This document shows positions 16,137-28,176 of a stretch of DNA of 64,000 nucleotides, piece after piece (the stretch's first letter is position 1; every line of letters starts with the position of its first letter). The translations under genes were made by a program, and so were the position numbers. Location of the stretch: assembly GCF_006569205.1 (NCBI RefSeq), contig NZ_VIGD01000003.1:1-64000 (forward strand), given 5' to 3'. The notes beneath the pieces are model-generated. The model was not told the origin of the DNA and searched no databases. It saw only the letters and a list, made by a program, of their open reading frames with translations. The stretch comes from Ureibacillus terrenus. GTDB lineage: Bacteria > Bacillota > Bacilli > Bacillales_A > Planococcaceae.

Positions 16137-16298
16137 TTAAATAATGTGAGGTTTTACAACGGGGTTGAAGGAAATTTTCAAATCCGTTGCTTGAATCACA
16201 CATACAGGTATAAGAGGGCCACGACTTGTTGAGGGTGAAGTTGAATCGGAATCAAAATTTAATTTGACAGGTACAATATTTAGTTTTTCAATTGTCAA
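16137..16298 (-). CDS. Candidate 53-residue protein
   Basis: A TTG start at 16296-16298 with an excellent ribosome binding site (GAGGAGGTG and a 5-base gap) opens a 53-codon frame, MTIEKLNIVPVKLNFDSDST and so on, ending KPHII before TAA at 16137. There is no signal peptide and no known family. The ribosome binding site is the strongest argument. It forms an 8-bp inverted repeat with an AGGGAGGTG facing the other way at 16338-16345. Confidence 0.4.
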   Translation of the reverse strand: MTIEKLNIVPVKLNFDSDSTSPSTSRGPLIPVCVIQATDLKISFNPVVKPHII

Positions 16299-16302
16299 AG
16301 TA

Positions 16303-16345
16303 ACACCTCCTCTGTCATCGATAACTCTATGTTACAGGGAGGTGT
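16303..16345. promoter_or_regulatory. Two ribosome-binding-site-like sequences as an inverted pair
   Basis: ACACCTCC (16303-16310) and GGAGGTGT (16338-16345) are perfect inverted repeats 27 bp apart. In a rightward RNA the second would be a ribosome binding site locked in a stem; in a leftward RNA the first would be. Both precede small frames. Confidence 0.45.
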
Positions 16346-16352
16346 GATTGAT

Positions 16353-16502
16353 TTGTATGCGTCGTTTGATTTCGGGCTTACGATTTCACTTCTCTCGGGC
16401 TCCGGACGCAATAAAAAAAGAGTATCTGAGCTTTCCTCAAATTCTCTTTTTTCATTTAGGGCAGAATCTCTTTATAGAATATTTTCATTCAAAATCGAAT
16501 AA
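16353..16502 (+). other. Possible remnant of a small toxin-like ORF (49 codons)
   Basis: Behind AGGGAGGTG a frame from TTG 16353 reads LYASFDFGLTISLLSGSGRN, then KKR, vaguely like the short holin-like toxins of type I toxin-antitoxin systems, but without a full hydrophobic helix. A terminator-like stem with A/T tails (16413-16452) falls inside the frame. It is most likely a relic or chance. Confidence 0.18.
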
Positions 16503-16662
16503 TTATTCTTAACTCCGATTACTTGACAAGGAGCCTCTGTGGGCAGGATTTCTTGCAAAGGGGGCAAGCCGTATATACCCTCCATGTAAAGCGGCAAATA
16601 TGTTTATTCTTAATTGCCAAACACTAAAAAAAACAATTCTCAGAACATATGGAATGACTAGA

Positions 16663-19600
16663 ATTTACAATCCACATAGTTAATAGAAAACCCAATCTCT
16701 CGGTATAAACATTCCTTTCGCAATCCCATATACATTCCACATAGTTAATAGAAAACTATAGTGCCGCTGCGGTCAAGTCGTGCAATTTGGAAATTTACAT
16801 TCCACATAGTTAATAGAAAACTTGGAACATCCTGCCAATTTCCAGCCCATGACAGAATTTACATTCCACATAGTTAATAGAAAACGGTAAGTAAGGTTCG
16901 TGAATTGCGGCGTTGCTTTTTCATTTACATTCCACATAGTTAATAGAAAACCTGTTCCACTTGGATCAAATTTATCTACAAAGCAATATTTACATTCCAC
17001 ATAGTTAATAGAAAACTTCTTCCGTAAATTCACCGGTTTTTTCTAAATATAGTATTTACATTCCACATAGTTAATAGAAAACCAAAGACCGAAATCGTAT
17101 CATTATCCCCGATGAAGAATTTACATTCCACATAGTTAATAGAAAACGTTCTCCATCTTACTCTATCATGAGTGATTTACAGGTATTTACATTCCATATA
17201 GTTAATAGAAAACGGTTGACACTTACGAGGGTCTTTTGCTTGTTGTGGTATTTACATTCCACATAGTTAATAGAAAACACAAAAGCGTTTAATGTATCTC
17301 TAACTTGATAGAAAAATTTACATTCCACATAGTTAATAGAAAACCGAGAGGAAATGTTGTTCAACAGCTACAAGGAGCAATATTTACATTCCACATAGTT
17401 AATAGAAAACATTTTTAGATGATTGACATCTGGGGGTGTGTTTATTATTTACATTCCACATAGTTAATAGAAAACATGGCTTCCTGTGTTGGGAGACGTA
17501 GCAGGAACACTATTTACATTCCACATAGTTAATAGAAAACACTGGTTGGAAAGCATTTGACAAGGCTTCTCTTGGATATTTACATTCCACATAGTTAATA
17601 GAAAACTTCTCGCATTCGCAAATCGGTTGCACCAATCTTTTAATTTACATTCCACATAGTTAATAGAAAACTGTTTCAGCAGGATCTTCTTTGACGAATT
17701 GAATATAGATTTACATTCCACATAGTTAATAGAAAACACAATGAGTTGCGTTCACGTTTAAAAATGCGTGCGAAATTTACATTCCACATAGTTAATAGAA
17801 AACCTCTCATGAAACCGAAAGCAGATTATTTCGACGCACTTGATTTACATTCCACATAGTTAATAGAAAACTCTTTGTTTGCCGGTGGGGGAATTTTTGC
17901 GCGAAGGTATTTACATTCCACATAGTTAATAGAAAACAAATAAAGAAAAATGTTGATATATCAATATTTATATATTTACATTCCACATAGTTAATAGAAA
18001 ACTTCTATGAAACGCGCGAAGAAGCTGAAGAAAAGCATCCATTTACATTCCACATAGTTAATAGAAAACTCGAACAAGGTAAGGTAACGGCTAATCATCA
18101 TGTAGAATTTACATTCCACATAGTTAATAGAAAACGGAAAAATTACGAAACTGGAAACGGATTATGATGAATATTTACATTCCACATAGTTAATAGAAAA
18201 CATGGTGATGAATACGAACGAAAATACCAAAGTCAAGATTTACATTCCACATAGTTAATAGAAAACGCGGAAACACGCATCACACAAACAGAACAAGACA
18301 TTCATTTACATTCCACATAGTTAATAGAAAACCAAGCGGACATCACAGTTTTTAAATTAAATAGTCGATTTACATTCCACATAGTTAATAGAAAACGCAA
18401 ACGGGCCACGTTAGTTTTAGTTTGTATTATTAATTTACATTCCACATAGTTAATAGAAAACCAACAAATCTGATGTGGCATTTGCATTTTCTTCTTATTT
18501 ACATTCCACATAGTTAATAGAAAACGTCCATCGAAATTGAAAGCGCCGAAAGACGATCATGATTTACATTCCACATAGTTAATAGAAAACTTAAGAAGCG
18601 TTCGCAACAAACCGGCTTTGTTGAAGATTTACATTCCACATAGTTAATAGAAAACTGCCTATCCACATTTACGTCCAGCGTATGAGAAACACGATTTACA
18701 TTCCACATAGTTAATAGAAAACGCGATGATTCAAAATCAAAACGAAGAGTACATGATGATATTTACATTCCACATAGTTAATAGAAAACTTCTTGAGCCG
18801 CTTCAATCGCCGGCAAAAGATATTCATTTACATTCCACATAGTTAATAGAAAACATGTAATCGTAGTAGTCTTTTCCGCTGTCATGGCACATTTACATTC
18901 CACATAGTTAATAGAAAACTAAATCTGCCGGTCTTATATTGGAAGTCGCCATAATATTTACATTCCACATAGTTAATAGAAAACGAAGCGCAAGATTATC
19001 AACACTCTAAAGAAATTAAATTTACATTCCACATAGTTAATAGAAAACGGATTGGCCCGGAACGTGACGACGGCACGCGTTTAATTTACATTCCACATAG
19101 TTAATAGAAAACCACTAACTTTCATAATGGGTATTATTCAGGTGTTCTCATTTACATTCCACATAGTTAATAGAAAACTCAAAAATTCTGCGATAACTAT
19201 CGACAGTGTTGACAATTTACATTCCACATAGTTAATAGAAAACAAGCGTTTAGAAGTGTGTTTGCAATATCCTCAAGTGCATTTACATTCCACATAGTTA
19301 ATAGAAAACAGTTCACGCAACCGTTCTTCCGTCATTCCTGTATCAGATTTACATTCCACATAGTTAATAGAAAACGTAACATAAGCAGCATCAACGGCAT
19401 CCAAGTATTCCATTTACATTCCACATAGTTAATAGAAAACTGGTCTTCCCACATAGTTCCGAATATCGCCACACCTATTTACATTCCACATAGTTAATAG
19501 AAAACGATACTTGCCATACTATCCCTCCTCAATAGAAAATTATTTACATTCCACATAGTTAATAGAAAACGTCAACTCTTGTTCAATCCCTTTTGCAATC

Positions 19601-19896
19601 GGCAAGAATTTACATTCCACATAGTTAATAGAAAACGCTGATTCGGGCAAAAAAGAAACTTAAATGCTAATTATTTACATTCCACATAGTTAATAGAAAA
19701 CAAGCATTCTCGCTCCAATTACTATATCAGCACCTTGATTTACATTCCACATAGTTAATAGAAAACGATTTTTCAAATGCGGTTGAACATCATAACGAAA
19801 TTATTTACATTCCACATAGTTAATAGAAAACGAAGCAATTCCTGTGGTCTATGAAGCATTGAGGCCTATTTACATTCCACATAGTTAATAGAAAAC
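16663..19896 (-). CRISPR. CRISPR array 2 (cluster 2): 50 repeats, 49 spacers
   Basis: Fifty 29-bp repeats were counted from 16663 to 19896 with a mean period of 65 bp (spacers 35-38 bp). On the minus strand the repeat starts GTTTTCTATTAACTATG and ends GGAATGTAAAT, with an 8-nt handle ATGTAAAT. The leader is at the right end beside cas2, so transcription is leftward. The two leader-distal repeats (16663 and 16728) each carry a base change in the right part, as expected for old array ends. The repeat at 17185 has CCATATAG instead of CCACATAG. Open frames rich in FSINYVECK or LLTMWNVN inside the array are translated repeats, not genes. Confidence 0.98.
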
Positions 19897-20078
19897 CCTA
19901 AAATCTCTAACCAAAAAACCTTTATATAATTGATATTTAATAACCTATAGTTAATATAACATTATACAAATTTGCAGTAAATGGAAGGTTATATTTTTTC
20001 TTTTTTGTTAAAATCGCCCTAAAGCCTTTATTACCAAGGATTACACTGCAATCATATTGAAAAATGATCCACTGCAAA
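19897..20078 (-). promoter_or_regulatory. Leader and promoter of CRISPR array 2
   Basis: This 182-bp leader lies between the array and the cas2 stop. On the minus strand it has -35 TTTACT (19976-19981), a 17-bp spacer and -10 TATATT (19953-19958). An 8-bp box, ACTGCAAA, overlaps the -35. Its inverted copy TTTGCAGT lies at the cas2-side edge (20071-20078), exactly 100 bp away. The same layout occurs in the array 3 leader. Confidence 0.75.
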
Positions 20079-20079
20079 T

Positions 20080-20355
20080 TCAAAGAAACATACTTTCAAA
20101 GTCTTTTTCTACCCCATAAACCACCTTTTTAATGTGTTTCGGATTAGCTATTCGATAAACATAAAGCGAATCATGCGCTGGATCAATTTTTGGCAATATT
20201 TCAGCCATGCATTGCTTTAACAATCCTTCTGTGATTTCTCCTTCAAACAAAGAATTTTGCGTCCAAGTTAAATATTTTTTTAAAATTTTATTAACCTTTG
20301 GCACCCGCTTTTCTTCCACATCATAAGCAACTAATACATACACATCTACCACCAT
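20080..20355 (-). CDS. cas2: Cas2, cluster 2
   Basis: Cas2 of 91 residues, partner of Cas1 in spacer integration. It shows the family pattern: YVLVAYDVEEKRVPKVNKIL with the conserved Asp in the first strand, then YLTWTQNSLFEGEITEG and a C-terminal part ending KDFESMFL. Its ATG overlaps the end of cas1 by 10 bases, and its stop lies two bases from the leader of array 2. It resembles the cluster 1 Cas2 (shared QNS.FEGEI) but is diverged. Its length is normal. Confidence 0.93.
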   Translation of the reverse strand: MVVDVYVLVAYDVEEKRVPKVNKILKKYLTWTQNSLFEGEITEGLLKQCMAEILPKIDPAHDSLYVYRIANPKHIKKVVYGVEKDFESMFL

Positions 20356-21332
20356 GCCTTTAAAGCTCTGTAATCTTCATCGCCAATGAAATGTTTTATG
20401 AGCTTGTAGCATTCTAGACGAATTAAAAATCGATAAGACGTCTGCCGCTTCAGTTTCCGATGTTTGATGGTCGTTCGCATCCGGTTTTCAAATTCTTTTA
20501 TGAAAATTTTCCGTCCTTCCTCATTCAATAGGCAAATTTTCTCTTCAATAAATTCAAAATGCTTTTTTTGAATACTCCTTTTATTGATTAATGAAAAAAT
20601 TAAATTGTCCATGATTAAAGGCTTAAATATTTCTGCAATATCTAGTGATAAAGAAAAACGTCTTGATCCCGGCTCGTGCAAGAAGCTAATTGTTGGATTT
20701 AATTGGGTTTTGTAAATTTCACTTAAAACCGCTGTGTAGATGAGGCTATTGCCAAAAGAAATCATGGCATTTATTGGATCTGACGGCGGCCTTTTTTGTC
20801 TACTTGTAAAATAAAAATCATTATTCTTAATCATTGCATTTATTCCTTTGTAATAAGTCAGTCGAACTTTCCCCTCAATTCCCATCAACGTTGGAACATC
20901 TTTCGCTTCGGATACCTGTTGTTTATATTCCAAGATTTCATTAATTAGACCTTTCAATTCTTCCTGGTGTCGGCGCATATTACGCAGAATATGGTGAATG
21001 GCGCTATATACAAATTGTTGCGCTATATATAATCTTCTTTCAGGATTTAAAACATGTTCTGCCTGTTTTATTTCAACAAAGCCAGAAACCTTCTTTTTTC
21101 TAGGGATATAGCTTCCTGAGTAATAGCCATAGTAATTATAAAAATGGATGCATACATCTTTTTGGTTCAACAAATTTATAAAAGAAGTATTAAAATCCAT
21201 TTCCGAGAATATATGAAGATTTTCGACCTGTTCGATTGGCACCACTTTTTTTGTTCCATCTTCCGAAAGAAAATAAATGGTGGAATCCTTCCGCTTTAAT
21301 CTACCATTATTAAATAGGTACAAATCTTTCAT
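20346..21332 (-). CDS. cas1: Cas1, cluster 2
   Basis: Integrase subunit of 328 residues. Catalytic residues are in place: Glu153 (GIEGKVRLTYY), His219 (SFLHEPGSRR) and Asp231/Glu234 (LDIAEIFKP). The N-terminal segment KRKDSTIYFLSEDGTKK and the IHFYNYYGYYSGSYIPRKK block are typical of I-B Cas1. It overlaps cas4 by four bases (ATGA) and cas2 by ten, indicating a tightly coupled adaptation module. It is homologous to, but clearly distinct from, the cluster 1 Cas1, so each cluster keeps its own adaptation genes. Confidence 0.96.
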   Translation of the reverse strand: MKDLYLFNNGRLKRKDSTIYFLSEDGTKKVVPIEQVENLHIFSEMDFNTSFINLLNQKDVCIHFYNYYGYYSGSYIPRKKKVSGFVEIKQAEHVLNPERRLYIAQQFVYSAIHHILRNMRRHQEELKGLINEILEYKQQVSEAKDVPTLMGIEGKVRLTYYKGINAMIKNNDFYFTSRQKRPPSDPINAMISFGNSLIYTAVLSEIYKTQLNPTISFLHEPGSRRFSLSLDIAEIFKPLIMDNLIFSLINKRSIQKKHFEFIEEKICLLNEEGRKIFIKEFENRMRTTIKHRKLKRQTSYRFLIRLECYKLIKHFIGDEDYRALKAWW

Positions 21333-21841
21333 TCGTCTTCACCGACCCAGCAAAAAGAATAGTAGGCACACTTTGAACAATATTTGTATTTTACTTTTTT
21401 CGGTGGTTTCGTTGATCGTTTGATTGCTTCTATTTGAGCCAGCCACTTAGGGATTTCTTTTCGTTTTTCATCTGTCAGCTCAATTTCAACAACCTTTCTC
21501 TCTTTTGGATAATGAATTTTTCCTTTTCGTCTAATACCTCTTTGTTCTAAAACATATAAATAATATAATAATTGGGCTTTATCCGCTTCCTCCATCTTTC
21601 TGCTTGACTTCACTTCGCCGACATATTGTCCATCCAATATATCGATTTTCAACAAATCGTCTAACAAAATCTCTTTATCTTTAATTTTTTTATAAGAAGT
21701 ATCATGAAGTACTTTCCCTTGTAAAACGAGATCGTTCTCTTCCTCAAAACCAATTTGGTGGGAATGGAGCCATAATTTGCGTGGGCACACCATTAAATAG
21801 TTTACTTGTACTCCCGTTGCCTTTAACTCATCTATTTCCAT
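21329..21841 (-). CDS. cas4: Cas4 exonuclease, cluster 2
   Basis: Fe-S nuclease of 170 residues for prespacer processing. Cluster cysteines are Cys in VCPRKLWLH near the N-terminus and CSKCAYYSFCW at the C-terminus. Nuclease-domain residues are in LLKIDILDGQYVGEVKSSRK. I start at ATG 21839-21841, which follows GGCGGTAGAGAA and gives the family N-terminus MEIDELKATGVQVNYLMVCP. The frame could extend to 21892 inside cas3 but that adds an unlike sequence. It lies 25 bp after cas3 and overlaps cas1 by four bases. Confidence 0.93.
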   Translation of the reverse strand: MEIDELKATGVQVNYLMVCPRKLWLHSHQIGFEEENDLVLQGKVLHDTSYKKIKDKEILLDDLLKIDILDGQYVGEVKSSRKMEEADKAQLLYYLYVLEQRGIRRKGKIHYPKERKVVEIELTDEKRKEIPKWLAQIEAIKRSTKPPKKVKYKYCSKCAYYSFCWVGEDE

Positions 21842-21866
21842 TTCTCTACCGCCTTTAAAAAAGCAA

Positions 21867-24101
21867 TTACATAAAGTTTGCATCTTCATCAATGTCGTAA
21901 ATTAAGCCCAATTCTGCTGAATACTTATAAGAAAGCACTGGAAAATGGATGAATCTACCCATCGAAACATTTCTGGCAAATAAATTCGAATTCAAAGCCT
22001 TCTTATATGCCCAATAAGGAATTTCGACGGTAAATTCTTGTAATTGTTGCTGGATTTCCAGTTTTCTTTTCAGATTATTGGGACTCTCTTGCTTTATTCT
22101 TTCAAGCTCTTCTTCCAAGTCCACTATAGTTTTTTCGTTTTTTTGATAAACTGAATATGGAATGATTTGGACATTTTCAATATCCCGCAATTTTGGCTTT
22201 TCTTTTTGTTCGTATGGTAATAAATTCTTTAGTTGATTAATAGTGTTTTTCAGCTCTTGAACATACTCACTCTCCTCTCCCAAATTTTCCAAACTATAAA
22301 TTTGTTCAATAATTTCCATTTTTAACGCTTCCGAAATTCTTTGTCCATCGTATTGCAATAACACTTCTTTCGATTTTTCAAATGCGACATAATCAACGAC
22401 CGATTTCTTGTTTGTTTCGGAAATTCCTGAAGGCAAGAAATCCCCTGTATAAACATAAACATTCGGCTCTTGTCCTTCATACTCTCTGCCGCGATATACC
22501 CGGCCCATTCGTTGAAATAAGCCCGTTGCCTCTGACAATTCAGTGAAAAGAACATCAAAGTCAATATCGATACTGGCTTCTACTACCTGTGTTGTAATCC
22601 ATATTCCGCTATCCGTACAAGTTTTTTTGCCGAGTTTTTTAATCGACGTTTCTTTTTCAAAACGATCCTTCTTTGTAAACCGGCTATGAAGCAACTGTAC
22701 CTTTATACCTTTTTCTTTAAACTCTTTATATAATTGTTGCGCTTTCGTGACGGTATTGACGATAATCAACGTCTTTCTCTTTAATCCATGGTCGATCGCT
22801 TCTTCCGCTGTCAAATCCTTTTGTTGGATTTTCATGACATGCCGACTGATGACTTGCCCTTTTTCATTTAATTTTAAAAAAGGTTTGTCAGGCCGTTTGA
22901 AAGGAATTTTCTCTTTTTCTAAAAAATGGATAAACAACGGCGGGAGGGTGGCAGTCATAATTAAAAATTTTCCGCCCATCTCGGTGATATACTTTAATCC
23001 CATGATGATAAAAGCAACTAGGCGAGGACTATACATTTGGATTTCATCAATCACAAATTTGCAGTATGATAATGTGGACAATTTTAGCTCAAATCCAGGA
23101 TACAAAAATGCAAAATCGATCACTTGGTCAATGGTTGACACTGTCAAAGGCATGGAGAGTTGTTTGGTCTGTTTTAATACACTCAAACTAAATTCAAATT
23201 CTTCTTCAAACCGTTTCATATATTCCAGTTGGGAATCGCTGTGAAGCAAACCGACATTCGTATAACCAATTTCATTCTTAATGCGGTCATAGATGGCGTT
23301 GATGGAAACTTTTAACGGCAAAGTAAAGATTCCTTTTTCTTCTCCGATCCAGTAAAGGGCCCCTTCCGTTTTCCCGATGCCGGTTGATGCAACAATGACA
23401 AGATTTTCACCTGGATGATTCTTTAAATATGTTTGGAGTTCATTTGGTTGAGAATTCAGATTTTTCATAAATTTATCAAGATAGTTAGTAAGATTCTCGG
23501 GAGGAAGCTCCACTGGCAAGTGTGCACTAGCGGCGTGGTCGATCTTATTTAACAATCCTTTAATGCGAATAAACGGGTACAATTCTTGCAGTTTCAACGG
23601 TTTTTTGACATATCTGCTGTAATTTTTGCTCGGCGGTTCAGGAAGATCAAACCCTTCTTTTTTTAAAGCCTCAATATATTTGGGCAAATCTTTTTCAATG
23701 ACCGCTTCACTGGCTATTTGATTTTCTTCTTTTCTTTCATGATGGTAATAGACGGCCATCATTAAACATTTCAATTCATTTTTGGAATATTTTTCCCTCA
23801 ACTTTTTAATCGGCATATACGCACAACTGAGGTAAGCATGGGGAACTTCTTCCAACTCTTTTAGTTCATCTTCGATACGTTCCTTTAAATCTCGAATTTT
23901 ATTTTGGAATTTTGTATTGGCTTTGCCAATATCATGATAATAACAAGCATCTCTCAAAATTTCCCATTCGCTTTCCGTCAAAATGTTCGGATAAGTCGCT
24001 TTTAATGTTTTATATTCAGATAATAGGTTCAAGGTATGCTCCATGATTGTTTCCGCCTTGCCGCTTCCCTTAACGGATTTCGCCAATAGCCGTTCAAACA
24101 T
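21867..24101 (-). CDS. cas3: Cas3 HD nuclease-helicase, cluster 2
   Basis: Cas3 of 744 residues. The HD nuclease motif is YYHDIGKANTKFQ (His56-Asp57), with a further histidine pair at YYHHERKEE. The helicase has Walker A ASTGIGKTEG (about 238-247), DEIQ (352-355), MTATLPP (motif III), TQVVEASIDIDFD and GLFQRMGRVYRGR (motifs V and VI). The start ATG has AAGGAGGTAAGGAA upstream. It is separated from cas5 by a hairpin. Sequence outside the motifs differs greatly from the cluster 1 Cas3, in keeping with a different I-B lineage. Confidence 0.96.
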   Translation of the reverse strand: MFERLLAKSVKGSGKAETIMEHTLNLLSEYKTLKATYPNILTESEWEILRDACYYHDIGKANTKFQNKIRDLKERIEDELKELEEVPHAYLSCAYMPIKKLREKYSKNELKCLMMAVYYHHERKEENQIASEAVIEKDLPKYIEALKKEGFDLPEPPSKNYSRYVKKPLKLQELYPFIRIKGLLNKIDHAASAHLPVELPPENLTNYLDKFMKNLNSQPNELQTYLKNHPGENLVIVASTGIGKTEGALYWIGEEKGIFTLPLKVSINAIYDRIKNEIGYTNVGLLHSDSQLEYMKRFEEEFEFSLSVLKQTKQLSMPLTVSTIDQVIDFAFLYPGFELKLSTLSYCKFVIDEIQMYSPRLVAFIIMGLKYITEMGGKFLIMTATLPPLFIHFLEKEKIPFKRPDKPFLKLNEKGQVISRHVMKIQQKDLTAEEAIDHGLKRKTLIIVNTVTKAQQLYKEFKEKGIKVQLLHSRFTKKDRFEKETSIKKLGKKTCTDSGIWITTQVVEASIDIDFDVLFTELSEATGLFQRMGRVYRGREYEGQEPNVYVYTGDFLPSGISETNKKSVVDYVAFEKSKEVLLQYDGQRISEALKMEIIEQIYSLENLGEESEYVQELKNTINQLKNLLPYEQKEKPKLRDIENVQIIPYSVYQKNEKTIVDLEEELERIKQESPNNLKRKLEIQQQLQEFTVEIPYWAYKKALNSNLFARNVSMGRFIHFPVLSYKYSAELGLIYDIDEDANFM

Positions 24102-24122
24102 TTCCTTACCTCCTTATAAAAT

Positions 24123-24143
24123 AAGAATGGGATGTTCCCATTC

Positions 24144-24145
<2 letters not shown>
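24123..24145 (-). terminator. Hairpin at the cas5 stop codon, cluster 2
   Basis: AAGAATGGGA and TCCCATTCTT form a perfect 10-bp stem with a three-base loop. On the minus strand the 5' arm begins at the second base of the cas5 TAA and the stem is followed by ATTTTAT, then the cas3 ribosome binding site. Its position is the same as that of the cluster 1 hairpin at 5199-5223, though the sequences are unrelated. Confidence 0.6.
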
Positions 24146-25766
<1,621 letters not shown>

Positions 25767-25774
<8 letters not shown>

Positions 25775-27422
25775 GTTTAATCTCCTCCTTATCTGTATTT
25801 CCTTCATAACCATGTAATCCCAATAAAAATGCATATCCGATTGTTTCAAATTTCCTTTCATCATTTAAAATTTGAACAAATATCGAAGGGATTTCCATTT
25901 TTTTGTAGCTATAAGCTTGCAACAAAGTCTCCATGAATTTACTCGGATTTTTCACTTTTAAAGCATTTAATAAGCGATAAGAAATACCGTTTAATTTTGT
26001 TTCTTGAGAAGCGTATGCTTTTTTCAAATAAAAACCGTAGCTTCGGACTTTATTTAATTCTTCCGTTTGCATAAAATGCACGCCCCCTTTATATTGGTGA
26101 TTCGAAATTTTCAGAATATAATAGATGTTCGTTATATTATTGTACTTTCCATCAATCACTTGACGAATCAACCGATAAATTAAATCCGTAAAACTTTGCC
26201 CTTTGTATAAACGATTGATTACCTCCTGATAAAGCGAAATATATTCATCATCCAGCTTTGCGAACTTTCCGACAAGGTGTTGAAATTCCTTTTTGCATTC
26301 ATCGATTAACATGAGTTTGTGTCGGGAAAGAATGTTATAAGTGTATGGTCTTGATTCCATATCACGGTCGTATTTTACAATTTGGATATTTTCAATTTCC
26401 AAATCTTTTCGGGATTCAGTCTGGTTAACCATAAAATCAATGATTTTGTAATAAGCCATTGATTCTAATTCATCCCTTGTCACTTCTTGTTGGCCATCAC
26501 CCAAGGACACAGAATTCACAGAAATCAATTCATCAACAGACCGGTTGTTGTTAATAAAAAATCCTTTTCCTTTTACTATTCGAAAACCAAATGGCAAACA
26601 ACTATAGACTAAATTACAAACCGGACAAATAAAGATATCTCGTTGATGATCCCAATAATGGGAAGACTTCCTTGCCGCATCCACCCCAATTCTTTGCAAC
26701 CACGTGAGATCAAATGCCTCAGAAACAGTCGACATTTTATTTTCGCATGTTGCGCAATGAAATTTATTTTTTTCATATTTCTTTTCATCTTTCTTTTTCT
26801 CCAAGAAATTTAATGCGGCATTTGTAAAGTATTCATCATAAGTTTTATAGATATCTTTTTTGTTTGCTGTTTTGTGAAGAAATGAAACATTTGTCCAGAA
26901 GCCTTGGATGAGATTGTATGAAAGGATTCTTGGCACAAGATATCGTTTGGCCTGTGGATGGCGAAGGTGCGCAATAATATTGGAAATTAACTCCAACATT
27001 TCCTGTATATTAGGCTGTATTTCTTCAATCGTCTGTTTTTTCTTTAAAGTTATTCTTTTTAACTTATTAACTTCTGATAAAAAATCAAAATTTACTTCGG
27101 TTAAAAATGGATACGTATTTTTATAACTGTTGGAGCTCAATGTTTTTTTGAAATTATCAATTATCTCATTCAATCGTTCCAGGTGTTTTGCGTCTTTTAC
27201 AGCTCCTACATTTGAATTTATTAGTTTAGCATAATTTGTATCATGGCCATATTCCGCAATTAAATAATTAAAATATTTTTCACTAAAGTTTTCCAAATTT
27301 GTTTCATCAAATTCAATAGATTGCCCATCCCGTTCATAAGGTAATCCTGCATGGTCAAATATTCTACATAGGCCAAGAATTGCAGCATTATATAATGCAT
27401 CATCCAAAGTCAATTTAATCAT
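25767..27422 (-). CDS. cas8: Cas8 (Cst1, CXXC-CXXC family), cluster 2
   Basis: Large subunit of the second Cascade, 551 residues. It has the paired zinc ribbon that names the Cst1 family: CATCENK, and about 45 residues later CPVCNLVYSCLPFGF. The start at ATG 27420-27422 is set by GGGAGGTGAGAGA and gives MIKLTLDDALYNAAILGLCR; the frame is open further into cas6 but without a site. It is 16 bp after cas6 and overlaps cas7 by eight bases. By family precedent it recognises the PAM and recruits Cas3. The subtype is often written I-B (Tneap). Confidence 0.9.
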
Positions 27423-27438
27423 TCTCTCACCTCCCAAC

Positions 27439-28176
27439 CTATTCATGGATGAGCTCAATACATCCGAGAAATTCGGATCTTCTAAAGCCAAGGCCTGCTT
27501 GTACCAATAATCGGAGGTCGCGTGGATCTCCTTCCAAAATAAAGCTTCCAACATAAGCATTGAGATACAGGATGCTATGCGGATTCAAATTTTTAAAGGC
27601 ATCATGTTTTAATTGGACCACTTTTTTAGTCATTAATACAGGCGTCAACTTGATGGGGGAATATAATGAGCGCCCTTCTAATTGTTTTACACACTCATTA
27701 CTGATGTAATTCAATTCCTTGAGGTAGTCCGGATCATCGATATCCAGAAATTCTCCTTCTCTATTTCGAATAACGATGGGGGATTTGGTTTGGCATAATG
27801 CTTTTCCAGTCTTAGGTAATTTTTCAGGAAGTACTTTAACATGTAAAACTTGAAAACGATATTGTTTATAATGAAACTCTCTTTGTTGAACCATTCCGTT
27901 ATAAATATTCAATAATAATTCTGGATCTGGAGAAGAAATAGTTATATATACATTTCCTCTAACGATAAATTCTTCTTCTAGTAACTCATAGTCTTTTAAT
28001 TGAATAAATCCTGTAAACGGCTTTATTTTTTTATTTGCCCTGTTGCCAGAAAATTTATATAAAGCATCTGCTAATTTAGGATTAGAAACACTCAAGGCGC
28101 TTTTCACTAAACTGGCCATCGCAAAATGGTAGTGTCTAGGCATCCTGTCGCCTTCTAAAATTGCCTGAATTTTCAT
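27439..28176 (-). CDS. cas6: Cas6 crRNA endonuclease, cluster 2
   Basis: RAMP endoribonuclease of 245 residues for processing the repeats of arrays 2 and 3. It begins MKIQAILEGDRMPRHYHFAM and ends with the family's glycine-rich loop GLGFRRSEFLGCIELI. Histidines in RHYHFAM are plausible catalytic residues, as in many Cas6 proteins. The first gene of the cluster 2 operon, it has an AGGAGTGATAAG ribosome binding site. It shares little with the cluster 1 Cas6, matching the unrelated repeats of the two systems. Confidence 0.9.
   Translation of the reverse strand: MKIQAILEGDRMPRHYHFAMASLVKSALSVSNPKLADALYKFSGNRANKKIKPFTGFIQLKDYELLEEEFIVRGNVYITISSPDPELLLNIYNGMVQQREFHYKQYRFQVLHVKVLPEKLPKTGKALCQTKSPIVIRNREGEFLDIDDPDYLKELNYISNECVKQLEGRSLYSPIKLTPVLMTKKVVQLKHDAFKNLNPHSILYLNAYVGSFILEGDPRDLRLLVQAGLGFRRSEFLGCIELIHE

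Noticed and set aside
16773..18708. Several open frames of 60-90 codons inside array 2 with repeated FSINYVECK or LLTMWNVN peptides
   Set aside because: They are translations of the CRISPR repeat and spacers; no ribosome binding sites, and the period is that of the array.
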